Part shown: positions 10,435 through 21,000 of the stretch, piece by piece | How positions within the stretch are numbered: position 1 is the first letter of the stretch | How the letters are laid out: each line of letters starts with the position of its first letter | NCBI GenBank assembly: GCA_028564705.1 | Contig: JAPXFQ010002919.1 | Location: 2,542,001 to 2,606,000 of the forward strand | Direction: 5' to 3' | Origin: Apricaphanius iberus | Lineage: Eukaryota; Chordata; Actinopteri; Cyprinodontiformes; Aphaniidae | Length of the DNA: 64,000 bases | Translations under genes and position numbers: made by a program | Notes under the pieces: model-generated | What the model was told of the DNA's origin: nothing | The model's database searches: none | What the model saw: only the letters and a program-made list of their open reading frames with translations

Positions 10435-13400
10435 GTAAGTATTTACCTGTTAATCAGATCCTTTTTAGAGATTACTACATTTTACAAAGTTATTGCATTG
10501 TTATTGCATTGTATTTGGTGTTGAACAGCTTTTATTCCAGTCTTCTTCCACACCAACATGAGTGGATTGATTTTAGATTTTTTTTTTTTTTGTATGTGTG
10601 GATTACCTGGGTTTTTAACATCTGATTTAAACATCTTGCCTGTAGCTCTATTTAAAAATAAGTTGTAGTAGACTTGATGTTTATCCCCTTCGTCCCAAAT
10701 CTCCAGGTCAGGAAAGCTGAAGGTGCCTGACTGGGTGGACCTTGTCAAGCTGGGTAAGCACAAAGAGCTTGCTCCCAGTGATGAGAACTGGTTCTACATC
10801 AGAGCTGGTAAGTATGAAGAGAATCTTTTTATTATTTAACTATTTTGCTGTGGGAGAAAATTAATTTGCACTATTGCTTTATATGTGATATTTTGACATT
10901 TGTTTTAATTTGGGACTAACGATACTTGATTTCTTTTTCTCTTTAGCATCTACAGTCCGCCACCTGTATCTCAGAGGTGGTGCCGGTGTTGGCTCCATGA
11001 CTAAGATCTATGGTGGCCGCAAGAGGAATGGTGTGTGCCCTGCCCACTACAGCGTTGGATCAAAAAATGTTGCTCGCAAGGTGCTGCAGGCTCTGGAGCT
11101 TCTCAAGATGATTGAGAAGGATCCCAATGGGTAAGTGATGCTGAGCAGCAGTTTCTCTTATAAAAAAATTCTTAATATGAAGCTCTATTTTGATTTAGTT
11201 GCAACCCTGTGTGGTTTTGAAAACGGGCATAGGGATATTTGGCTTTAATGAATTGTGGTTTCGACTTGCTGAGTATTTTCTTTTTACTGTAGCCAATAAT
11301 GTTGCTGCACGAAGAAGAAAATATAATTTATTGACCCAAAGCCTTTGTTTTCATTACACTGATTGCACACTTCCATGCGGTATAGTTGCCTCAGAATTTT
11401 TTGCTGATAAAAGCATTTTCATGCTTTTGCAGTCTAGTTAAAGTTTTTGTAAGGGACGTACCAATACTGGTATCGGTTAAAGTTAACAGATGCCATGAAC
11501 CGATACATAAAAGGTAGAATGTCTGCAATAATTTCCCAGATTGTTTTTTTTTTTTTTTTACTTTATATTTTAGTTATGTTGTAAAAAAAATTTTTTTTGA
11601 TGCTTCACTTTGTATCTATTTCACCGTTGTTTTCACCTGTCTTCCAATTCATTGCATTTTTCTGTGTTTAGTACTATTAGTATTGAAAAGTACTCAGATG
11701 CATCGTACTGGTTAAAAAAAAAATATTCCCGGCATGATAGGCAAATATCTTTTCATCCCTAGTTTTTGTGATGAGACAAGATTAGATTTCTCTTTGTTTT
11801 ACTGCTTTGATTCAAGCAAGTGGTCTCAAAAGTATTTTTTGGACATCTGTAAAAGCTTCTAAATGAACAGTGGCCCCTCTTGCAAAATTCATAAATTTAT
11901 TTGCCAGACTCAGTCGACCTGATTGAAATTTTAACTTAATCAGTTAAAGTGGCTTTTAAAATGCTGCTCACACGTGCATGTGATAATTGCCTGTGAGTAG
12001 TCAGATGTTTTCATCATCTTGACATCATTCAATTACATTTTTGTTTTAAACGTCAGCCAATGTACAAAAAACATAATTGTGAATAACCTTTGAAGAAAAG
12101 CTGAGGCAAAATGTCTGGTGCTGCCTAAGAGTGTGGTCGTTTTGTTGGCTGGCAGCAAAAAACTAAATTTAATAATTTGATATTACCCGTACCCGGAGAG
12201 TACCCTTACATACGTGGGGAATATATGTAAACTCAATAGTGGGATTTAAACCCTGGACTGTTTTTGTTTCAGGCCTTCAGTAGCTTATCCATACGTATTT
12301 AATGGACCTTTTTCCTTCTTATAAAGGATAACATATGATTAATATTTTGATATTTATCTAAAGCATCAGAAATTTAAAGCAAATGTGTGTTGGATTGAAA
12401 GTTTAATTTATTTCTGCTTTAAAAAAGATTATAAAACAGATTATTATGCCAGATCCCTTTTACTCTGAAGATGGTTCAATAGGCTTTCCTATTTGCAGAG
12501 TGTGCATATTTTCCCTTTGTGTTGCTGGAGGTGCAACTTTAACTCCTTTAGTTTGTCAATGTATAGTTTTATACATAAAAACTGGATCCAAATTTATTTA
12601 GTGAACTGTACCAGTCCTGAAAAGTGGATCATGTTGATCTTTGAAAATACTGTGAGGATGCTCTATGAAACTGAAATGAAAGCCTCAGTGTTTCAGTGGC
12701 CAACTGGTTGAAAAACTAGGTTCCAACATATTGGGATAAAATTGAAAATGATTATTCAAAGTTTAAGCTTGGATATACTTAATATATGCTTGCATTTACG
12801 TAAGTCAATACTTCATATTTTATTGTAAATAAGTTTTATTCAATGAGTTTTAATAAGCCACAGATGAGAAGTTATTTAAAAATAAATCTTTGAGCTGAGC
12901 TGTTTTTCAGTAGTTTGGCTCACTGTTCTGTTTCCAGGTATTGAGCCCCTAATGCTTTGAAAAACATGTTTGGGGGCGGTCCCTTCCTGTTATACCTGGT
13001 TTCTAGTGTACCAAGCAAGGTTAACAAAAACATGGATTTCCCTTGAGTCTTGACCTCAGATGTCAATGTTTGGACATGTGGAGTGTGCTTGAATGTTTGA
13101 ATGTCAAACCTCCTTGAGGATAAGCGCAAGTTTTTTTCCCAACTTTGTCTGCCGAGTAGATGAACATTGTTGCTGGTAGCTATGAACCACCATTCTGTCA
13201 CTTTTTTACAGCTGTCAGAAAAAAAAAAACTTTTTACATGTATTTATAATAAATGCTTTTTTTGTTCCCATTTCATGCTCGTGCCATATTAAGAAATGAT
13301 TTAGTTTGGACCAGAGTTGAATTTTAAAGCAGAAAATGGGAACTCAAAAGGCAGCCTGTTAACAAAACAGCCTTTGGTTAATCACTGTCTGGCTCTTGAT

Positions 13401-16400
13401 GTTTCCTAATGAAAGCAAAATGGCTTGAAACAAAACTGTAAAACAAACATTTCATTAATGTCTCTTGAGGCAACTGAAAACGAGCTGTAGATTAGACATC
13501 TTGGGGATAACCCAGAATGTGTCGACAAACATTGCTGTCCTAGCCATTCTCTTCAATTTCATTGTTTCCATTCGCTTTTCTATCCAAGTTAATGCCGCTC
13601 TCTGGTTACACTGTTACCAGTGTTTAACAGTAACGCTACGCAGATGTTTGCTGCTTTTTGAAGACTGCTTCTCAGCTTGTTCTTCTATTACTGAATACAT
13701 CAATTTTATTCTTGTCATTTACTTTCAAAACAGTAATTGTTTTTTGTTTGTTCAAAACACCTTCTGAACCGCAAGCTGGCAATTAAGATACAACTACTGT
13801 TAAAATAAAAACATTTTTCATTTGTTTTAGTGTATCTGAGGCATAATTGTAAATTAGCCTTTCTGGAGTTTTGTTCCTTCAGTTTTACACGTAGTGTTTT
13901 TGGAGAATTAAGTTTTTTAGGAGTTTGCACTTTTCTTTTGGTCTTCAGAGTATGAATACATTCAGAGACATGTTCTTTTCTCTCAGTGGCCGAAGGCTGA
14001 CCTCCCAGGGAACAAGAGACCTGGACAGAATTGCTGGACAGGTGAGATGCTGTTTTCTGCTTAAAACGTTCTGAAACATTCTAAGGACCACCCCCACCCA
14101 CTTTTCTTTATTTTTAGCATTTTCTGAAAAGTATTTACAGAGGGTACAGACATGGAAATGCAAATCAAACACAGAGCAAGAAATCTAGGGCTAAAACTAA
14201 TTACCTTGTTGACAAATCAACACTGTCATTTTAATCCATCTCAGGTGTCTGTGAAAAATGTGTCAGTGCTGGGGTCTTATTTATTAAACTTGCCGTAAAA
14301 TCCTTACTAAACCTGTACATGACCTCAGCAAAAAACAAAAATGAATTGCACAAGCAACGTTTTGATCTTATGAATATGAGTATGCACTGCTGCACACAGT
14401 TTTTGCTTTACAAATCTCACACTCCTGGAGGGATTATGGGGCGTTTCACAGGCGCAACCGAGAGGTGGGGAAACCGCAATTCCAATGAGACTGAAATTGT
14501 TTGTTGCACTGGCAGATCTGGAGCCTGATGTTTTATTGCATTCAATGTTCAATCTATTTTAAGTATTACAGCCAAAGGCGACCAAAATGCTTCACATATA
14601 GCTGGCAATAATGGTGTAACAAGATGAATACAGGCTTTAAAGTACTCCAGCATCGCGCCAGATCTCCGGTGATTGACTGATTCAGGGAAAAAATAAATAA
14701 ATCAGAGTGGAATTGAATGCAGCATCCGAGATAAGCCCCCATTCTCCCGAAATCAGAAGAATGGAGGCGAAGCTCATGAAGCCAGGGGAACATATAGTCG
14801 TGGTTGACAATGGCATGAATAGAGGAAAAAGGTGGAGACTGCAAGCCGTTTGGGAGCTGGTTTGTGTGTTGCGTCCAAGAAGTCAGTAAATGCAACTAGC
14901 GCGAAAAAGCTTTGCCGGGAACAAGCATACACATATTTTCAACGGCCACTGTGGCTGTTTGAAAATACGTGTCCTCGTTCATTGCGGAACACAATTTATC
15001 ATTTACGATCGCGCAACCGCCCGTAGATCTGTGCAAAAAAGTAGCGGTTGACAAAAAAAACGCTTTAACAAAACTGTCAGTTTCCCATCCTACCAGTTAT
15101 ATGAACACACGTGGAATAGCACCAGAGTTCAAGGAAGTGTCTGTCTCATGAGCTCAAATGTATGTTTCTCTGAATGTTGATGACTTCTTGGAGCACTTTA
15201 TTGGTTTACTGCCTCTGCAAATATGTTAAAGAGGAAAGGAGTCAAGACTCAATATAATGTATTCCTTATAACTTAATTTGCCATTGTTTTGAACAAAAGG
15301 CAAGGCAATTCTAATTGTATAGCACTATTTCAACACAAGGCAATTCAAGGTGCTCTACATTGTTACAATGTGAAAATTACAAATCATTAAAATAAGGCTT
15401 AAACAAACATTTATGATCAACTAGCAATATTAAAATACAAGAAAGCATAGAAAATAAAACGATGCCATTTAGCATTTGATCAAAAATAATTAGTATGAAA
15501 ATAACATGTAGTTAAACAAGAAATCATAAGGCAAGTCTAAATGAGTGTTTTTAGATTAGATATAAGAATTAGAAAAATGATAGAAAAAGTTGCAATTAAT
15601 GTTTTTATATAAATTGCCCTTTTACAAAACTAAATGGTCGCCAAACGAATCGGATGAATTTGCCTAACTGAGTTTCATATGTTTTCACTTATAACTTAAT
15701 CACTTCTACTTTCTAAAAATCATGTTTACTTTACTAAGCACAATGGCAAAAGGTTGTTGGCCAAATTGTCTATAATGTGTATGTATAGGATCCACTGCAC
15801 CCTTTCCTTCGTTTGAAAAAAGTTCAGGCTCAGGATTATTATTATTTTTTTTTACTTTAAGCCCTGTGGATAGCTTTCTGATAAAAATTAAAATCAGGAG
15901 CGATTAAACAATATATTTAAAGCTTGAATTCTGATTGCTTCTAACAATAATATTGGAATAAAAGCAAATAAACGCATAAAATCTTCATGACAACAGAACA
16001 AATTGAATTTTAGTACTCCTAGATATCTGAACCCTGACTGCTTGTTAAGTCCACTTAAATATTGTCAGCACAAAATAATATCTGGGGTCAAAAATAAACG
16101 GAAGAGCTGCAAGAGATGAATGATTCCAACAAGTTGAGCCCAGTTCAGCATGTAGACAGGGAATATAAATCTGTTGATGAACCGGTCATCACGGGCCCAG
16201 AAATCTCTTAAAAACTCCCCCCATTCAGATGTTGCTAGTGGCGTGATCTTAAAGGATTGCCAGCGAATCCATTGTGTGGCTGTATGCAGAAATATCAATG
16301 TGGTGTTTATATTTCTCTTCACAATTTAATGCACCACTAAGTGCAATTGCCATAGAATCTGAAGATTTACGCATGAAACTACTGTGATATTCTTAGATTC

Positions 16401-16776
16401 ATTTTCATTCAGATTGTCACATTTTTCCTGTTCATAGTTGAGGGTAGGGGCTGACTCGTCTTTGTGCGAGAGTCTGAGTCTGAAAATGTGGCTTGAAATC
16501 AGTTTGCCATCTCAGTTGCTGCGCTGTTCAGCTCCCTGGCAGACAAGATCAGCTCCCCACAATTTCCTGTTCTGCGTCAGCTATCGCGGTTATAAATGAT
16601 GCGTTGCTAACTTTAGTAGCCTTTAAGGTCAGCTAATCGTTGCAGCTCTGATTCCATTTTTTTCTAAAATCTGGAACATGTTGACTTTGCTTTTTGTTTA
16701 GTTATTTAATTTCATTGAATTACAGGCATATCATTAAGATAACTGCTCAAAAGAAAAAAAAATTTAACAGCGCTGA

Positions 16777-16829
<53 letters not shown>

Positions 16830-18151
16830 AACTGAATCTGATTGAATCTGAAGCGATTCTTGAAATTTGAATTGATATCCAACCTTAAACTGTTATTAAA
16901 GGGGCTTATTTGGGTTGGTCCTTGTCGATCAGAGGCAAATTGAGTTGTGTGATGTCATGGTTTGTGCAACATGCAGACTACAATAATACTAGATTAATGT
17001 TTTACACTGAAATGTTAGAAAACCTGCTCAGATATGTAAAAAAATGTTATTTGTAATGGGAAGATGACTTGGTAGGAAGTCTTTATTCTGATCAGAACTC
17101 GCATGTAATTTCTTTGTGACCTAGCTTGAAAGAAGCTGAGAGCATTATCACTTTGTAGCTCTAACTCATTGCTGAAATAAAACGCTTCAGTATTGGGCTT
17201 CTAAGCTTTTTAATGTTTCAACCTGACTTTTCTTTCCATGTCAGGCTTGTGACAAACTGGTATGCATTAAGCTTTCAAATTCATCATAGGAATGTTGTTC
17301 CTGCTTTGATGCAGCACCTTGTCAGAGGCAGGAAGATGCCATCCCCCCCCTGTGTCACGCTGACATGCAAAGCTTTTCTGAAGGCGCTTGTCCTGGGGCA
17401 AATTTTCCCCTGGCAACCAAACATCTTCTGCAGCGCGCTATTAAAAACTTTGCCCTTCGTTTAAAAACAAAAACTCACAGTTGGGCCTTGTCAAAAAAAT
17501 CAATAACAGCAGCAACGATGTGACAAGCCAAGGGTAAAAAGGGGGTAAACACGAGGAGGAAATTTCATGCATGGCGAGTTTGCCGTATGGCACCAGTTTT
17601 CTCCCTGTTTACCCATACTAATGAGCAGTATGCAGATGAGCAGACCTGAGCAGGGCCCCGCCTCCATGCCCGCTGCACTAAACTTGGCAAGATGTTGGTG
17701 CCGCTCAACTCATGAGTTTCTAATGGCTTTTTCCTTCTGTGTGACTCCTCTGCTCTATATTATAGTATTAATGGTTTTGTTGCCCACAACTGTAAAAGAA
17801 CGATTTCTTTTCCAGGATCTGTTGCTCTAAATTCTTTGTGAATTAATAAGTCGCTCCCATGTGTTGCAGGCGCTGTTTGAAACGCTATTGTAGAAACTGA
17901 AAAAAGGGTGAAAATGAGAATTAAAAGATGAACAAATGGGAGATTAAGCAGATGGGAAGTTTGATTAGATTGGAGTTGAAGGAGATTAAATGGCTAGCCA
18001 TTTGCACCAACCATATGCCCCTCTTCCCTAAACTCTAAAACCTTTCCAGAAATGTTTAAAAACACTGAACTTCATTGAATAACTTTTTCCAAATATGCTA
18101 ATGTATTTTTATTCTCCACAGGTTGCAGCTGCAAACAAGAAGTCTGTTTAA
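10364..18151 (+). CDS. rps19: 40S ribosomal protein S19 (eS19), five coding exons, complete
   Basis: Joined coding exons 10364-10434, 10707-10807, 10947-11130, 13987-14041 and 18122-18151 give a 146-residue protein; human RPS19 is 145. It starts [18 protein letters not shown] and ends [12 protein letters not shown]. eS19 is a component of the small ribosomal subunit head, needed for 18S rRNA 3' maturation and 40S export. Seen: a basic helical N-terminus, Trp52, Arg56 and Arg62 (sites of human Diamond-Blackfan anaemia mutations), and the conserved [20 protein letters not shown] segment (63-82). All introns are GT-AG. The first four coding exons are 71, 101, 184 and 55 bp, the lengths I recall for human RPS19. 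The frame is intact with no sign of a retrocopy, so this is the functional locus. Introns 4 and 5 (2.9 and 4.1 kb) hold hAT relics. Confidence 0.97.
10707..10807 (+). CDS. rps19: rps19 exon 3
   Basis: Acceptor CTCCAG, donor GTAAGT. The exon completes Lys24 and encodes [19 protein letters not shown] through Arg56-Ala57. An exact internal GTAAGC at 10754-10759 resembles a donor but lies inside a conserved coding stretch. Confidence 0.96.
10947..11130 (+). CDS. rps19: rps19 exon 4
   Basis: Acceptor CTCTTTAG, donor GTAAGT. This is the largest exon (184 bp). It encodes residues 58-119, including Arg62, the glycine-rich loop GGAGVGSM and the [14 protein letters not shown] helix. Confidence 0.97.
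11451..11761. mobile_element. 311-bp hAT-type MITE in rps19 intron 4 with 8-bp target duplication
   Basis: The termini are AAGGGACG on the left and CATCCCTA on the right, inverted copies of each other with two mismatches. GTTTTTGT is repeated directly outside both ends (11443-11450 and 11762-11769), an 8-bp target site duplication as hAT transposases make. The inside is noncoding, with TATCGG/CCGATAC words near the left end. Confidence 0.85.
13987..14041 (+). CDS. rps19: rps19 exon 5
   Basis: Acceptor TTCTCTCAG, donor GTGAGA. The exon encodes [19 protein letters not shown], the C-terminal beta hairpin and helix start. Confidence 0.96.
14929..14972. repeat. Imperfect 20-bp hairpin with 3-base loop
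   Basis: The arms 14929-14948 and 14952-14972 pair at all but about three positions (two mismatches and a one-base bulge) around the loop CTG. It lies inside the hAT relic. Confidence 0.8.
14969..15130 (+). pseudogene. hAT transposase fragment (N-terminal half relic)
   Basis: The plus-strand frame from 14969 reads [16 protein letters not shown], then [20 protein letters not shown], then [16 protein letters not shown]. This has the F-x-AEHNL-x-F-x-x-A...LCK pattern found in hAT and ZBED-type transposases between the BED finger and the catalytic core. The frame is closed on both sides and the rest of the protein is missing or scrambled. It shares the strand of rps19 and is spliced out with intron 5. 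Confidence 0.6.
15298..15420 (-). mobile_element. LINE/SINE 3'-tail fragment, inverted
   Basis: GGCAAGGCAATTCTAATTGT, then TAGCACTATTTCAACACAAG and AATTCAAGGTGCTCTACATT, is the reverse of the fish retroposon tail that ends in a TATACAAATAAA-like segment. It is related in style to the insertion at 5937-6125. Confidence 0.5.
16780..16827. repeat. (AT)n microsatellite, about 24 units
   Basis: A pure alternating TA run in rps19 intron 5. Confidence 0.95.
17630..17643 (+). promoter_or_regulatory. Copy 1 of a 14-bp motif ATGCAGATGAGCAG
   Basis: The exact 14-mer occurs here (plus), at 19288-19301 (minus) and at 26740-26753 (plus). An extra ATGAGCAG lies just upstream at 17621-17628. The flanks of the three copies differ, so it looks more like a binding motif than a repeat family. 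Function not known. Confidence 0.4.
18122..18151 (+). CDS. rps19: rps19 exon 6 (last coding exon)
   Basis: Acceptor ATTCTCCACAG. The exon encodes VAAANKKSV and TAA at 18149-18151. The C-terminal Ser-Val replaces the single His that ends the human protein. Confidence 0.95.
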   Translation, partial: VAAANKKSV

Positions 18152-18155
18152 TAAA
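18150..18155 (+). terminator. rps19: rps19 poly(A) signal overlapping the stop codon
   Basis: AATAAA at 18150-18155 shares its first two bases with the TAA stop (18149-18151). A GT/T-rich downstream element follows at about 18175-18193, so cleavage should fall near 18165-18175, leaving a 3' UTR of only about 15-25 bases. Confidence 0.85.
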
Positions 18156-19287
18156 CTTTTCTTTTGACAAAGTCAAGTTTGGTGTTTTATTTTCTACAAA
18201 TAAGAGCATTTTAATTGACCGTTTTTGTGGCGAAATCTTAGTATCTTGGTCAAATATGAACCTTGTTGCTAAATCGTAAGTGCTGCATCCATTTTTTAGA
18301 ACCACAACAAAGCTGCTTCATCCCTGAATCTATGCAGGAAGAAAATGTCTAGGCATGGCCATTAATGGACTCCTTTCTTGTCACATGCTCCTTTATTGCC
18401 TTTGTGTTCATGATTTGCTTTTCTTTTTCCTTGGAGAGACTTGGATGTCATCACATGATGGGCAAATATTTTAAAACCGGTAGCGATTGATGATTGGATT
18501 TTCAGTTGCAGCATAGTTGATCAGTAAGAAGTTAAATATACAGGAACCACAGTGCCACCTAGAGACTGAATTTATACTAAAATAATTTAATGCAGGTGGA
18601 AAACCCCTCCGTGTTTGACTTAACATTTTTGAAAAATTCAAATTAAATCAGCTTTTTTGTAATATACTCTTTATACATACATTTATTTTAATCACATTCT
18701 TATGGCACTAAAATTAAAATTACATGATTTAAAAAACTTTAATTCAATTTTTGTTTTTGTCTATCGTCAGTCTGGGTTTGTCTCAGGGTCTGTCTGCTCT
18801 GCTACTTGAAGTGTATTAAGATGGGGAGCTAGATTTAATTTAGCTGAGTGTCTACAATCCTGTAGAGGGTGCCAAAGCCTGCAGAATATGAATCATCTTT
18901 GTTTGGGATGCCTCCATTTTCTTTTTAAACAAAGGCTTTTCTTAAACCACATTTTTATTGCATTGGTTATTTATGCTTTTTTTTTCATGTAGAAACCAAA
19001 TTTTAAGAATATGAAAACTTTAGATTGGATAAATAGAATGTAAAATAAAAGCAGCTGCTTCAAGGGGTGGGAGAAAGGCACAGAGTAGATGAGTCTCAGC
19101 AAAAGGGTTGATTAGCAGTTAAACTCATAAATGAAATTAATTGCATAAAGGCTATTTGAAGAGGTTTTGTTCAATTTTGTGATTGTGGTTTCCAGCTAAT
19201 TTAGACCGGAAACTCATTTTAATTAAAAAATGTTAGTCTATTGAAATCTGTGTGGTAGAGGATATGCGCTCGAAGCGAGAAGCAGCT

Positions 19288-19301
19288 CTGCTCATCTGCA
19301 T
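19288..19301 (-). promoter_or_regulatory. Copy 2 of the 14-bp motif (inverted)
   Basis: An exact reverse complement of ATGCAGATGAGCAG, 1.1 kb past the rps19 poly(A) signal. Confidence 0.4.
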
Positions 19302-20982
19302 TGTTCTGGGTGTGGCGTGTCTTCCTCTTGACAAACTCCATTGATTCTCTGGGCAGCAGGTCGGTTTACTGGTTTACCATCGAGCTCTGTGATAACATGG
19401 CCATTGCACGATACTGGTACTGCTTGAAGACAAAATCCTACATAAAGCAGGTCAGCAGAGTGAGAACTGATCTACAACAGGCTTCCCAAATGATGTGGAC
19501 TGAGAAATTTTAACTTCCAGTAGCATGGATTCTGCACCACTACACTCTTCTGAATAAAAACACTAGTACTTTTCCTTTACAACTAAGCAAGACACTTGAG
19601 ATAAACGGTTTAGGTGTGGCTAAACAAGGAACCTGTAACCTAGATACATGTATGCTAGCTCATTGAGCACCAACTGGCTTCCTGTCAATGCATCCTGCGA
19701 AAACTACGATTCCCCTCCCCCCCTTCTATTCAGCTTTTACTTTGACAAAGTCATCACCACTAGTCATATTCTACCCAGATTATATTTTTGGGAAAAAGAC
19801 ACCAAAAGGAGGCGTTTCCTAGGCGATAGAGGGCTGAGTGTAAACATTTGCTTCTCCAATTCCGCTCTGGAAGGGTGCCTGAGATTCTGCTGTTCTTATA
19901 CCCCATAGAAGCAGCTGAAACCACAGGTATCGGCCACCGTCACATATGGTTAAGCCAATATTGATGGCAGCCTCATATTCAAATGTAATGCAGACTTTTA
20001 ACTGAAGATGGCACCACACTGACTAATTTAGTCAAAATTTATATTTTTTATGAGATACCCTAAAATGTCAACAATGACCTGTAGTAGCACTATTAGACAA
20101 TAGTTTATCAGCCAAAGAAAGGGTAATTTAGGAATGACTTGTTTTATATAAAGTAAAGCCTAAACCTCTATTTGCAACAATGAGCATTTTTTTTTGGCTT
20201 ACCCTCTTTGTGGAGGGTAGTGACTGTATGCTGGACAAATTTCAAGTCAGTTCTGTAGCACCTGGGATATTGAATGTAATCTCATATATAAGAGAGATAT
20301 GAGCATCTGGAATTTATTACTGTATAATGAAAATATACCATCTTCACATTTGAAATGCCTGAGAACCTATTTCAATCATTTAATTTGAGTGTCACTTGTA
20401 AAATCAGTTTAACATTTGTTGAATTAACATTTGCTGTTTTAGTCAGATATTCTTTATCTGCACTTCGAGAAGGAGTTGCACATTGCTGGTTTGCATGTAT
20501 AAATGCATGTTACCATGATGCATAGGGGCTTATTTTGTTAATCTGCGTGAGTTTTGGAGAGGCTGCAAATCAGTACCAGAGCTCAGCCCTGTACTCTTCC
20601 TGTCAGCAAGCGATCCGATTCTGACTCCTGTGTTTGGCTGCTATTTTATTTGTTGACAGTAAGCCTCACTGTGTTTCTCAGTCTGTCAACCTCTCTATCA
20701 ATGTGTGTACAGTACATAGAGCATTGTGTGCTGTCCCACTGGACTGAGTGTACAGCTGTCTTTTTTTCCTTTTTCCCCTCATATCAGTTGTATAACAGTC
20801 TCCAATTATTCTCCACTTCTCGCTGAGAATACACAGTAGTCTCATCATGCTGCTATCCCAGCTCCCTCGTCCTTCAATCTTTCCTTCTTTCAGCCCTCCA
20901 TCCGCCTACTCCCTGCTGTTTTTATTTGGAGAACAGCTGTTTCTAAACACCTGAACCCATCATTGCTTCCTACTCCTGTCCA

Positions 20983-21000
20983 CCCCCCCCCCCCCCCCCC
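20983..21000. repeat. Poly(C) tract, 18 bases
   Basis: An uninterrupted C18 homopolymer, followed by AAATC. Confidence 0.95.

Larger units (their letters stand above)
14189..16650 (+). mobile_element. Decayed hAT transposon region in rps19 intron 5
   Basis: TAGGGCTAAAACTAATTA at 14189 looks like a hAT left terminus. TAATCGTTGCAGCTCTG ending near 16650 looks like the matching inverted right terminus. A transposase fragment on the plus strand lies between them. No 8-bp duplication is visible at the proposed ends, so they may belong to two different elements. A patch with higher GC and more CpG than its surroundings at about 14640-15030 agrees with once-coding transposon DNA. Confidence 0.5.

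Noticed and set aside
16065..16322. 85-codon minus-strand frame in rps19 intron 5
   Set aside because: No recognisable motif; it lies inside the hAT relic on the strand opposite the transposase piece.
11131..18121. Intronic snoRNAs in rps19, as found in many ribosomal protein genes
   Set aside because: No C/D box pair with a terminal stem or H/ACA pair could be recognised by eye in introns 4 and 5.
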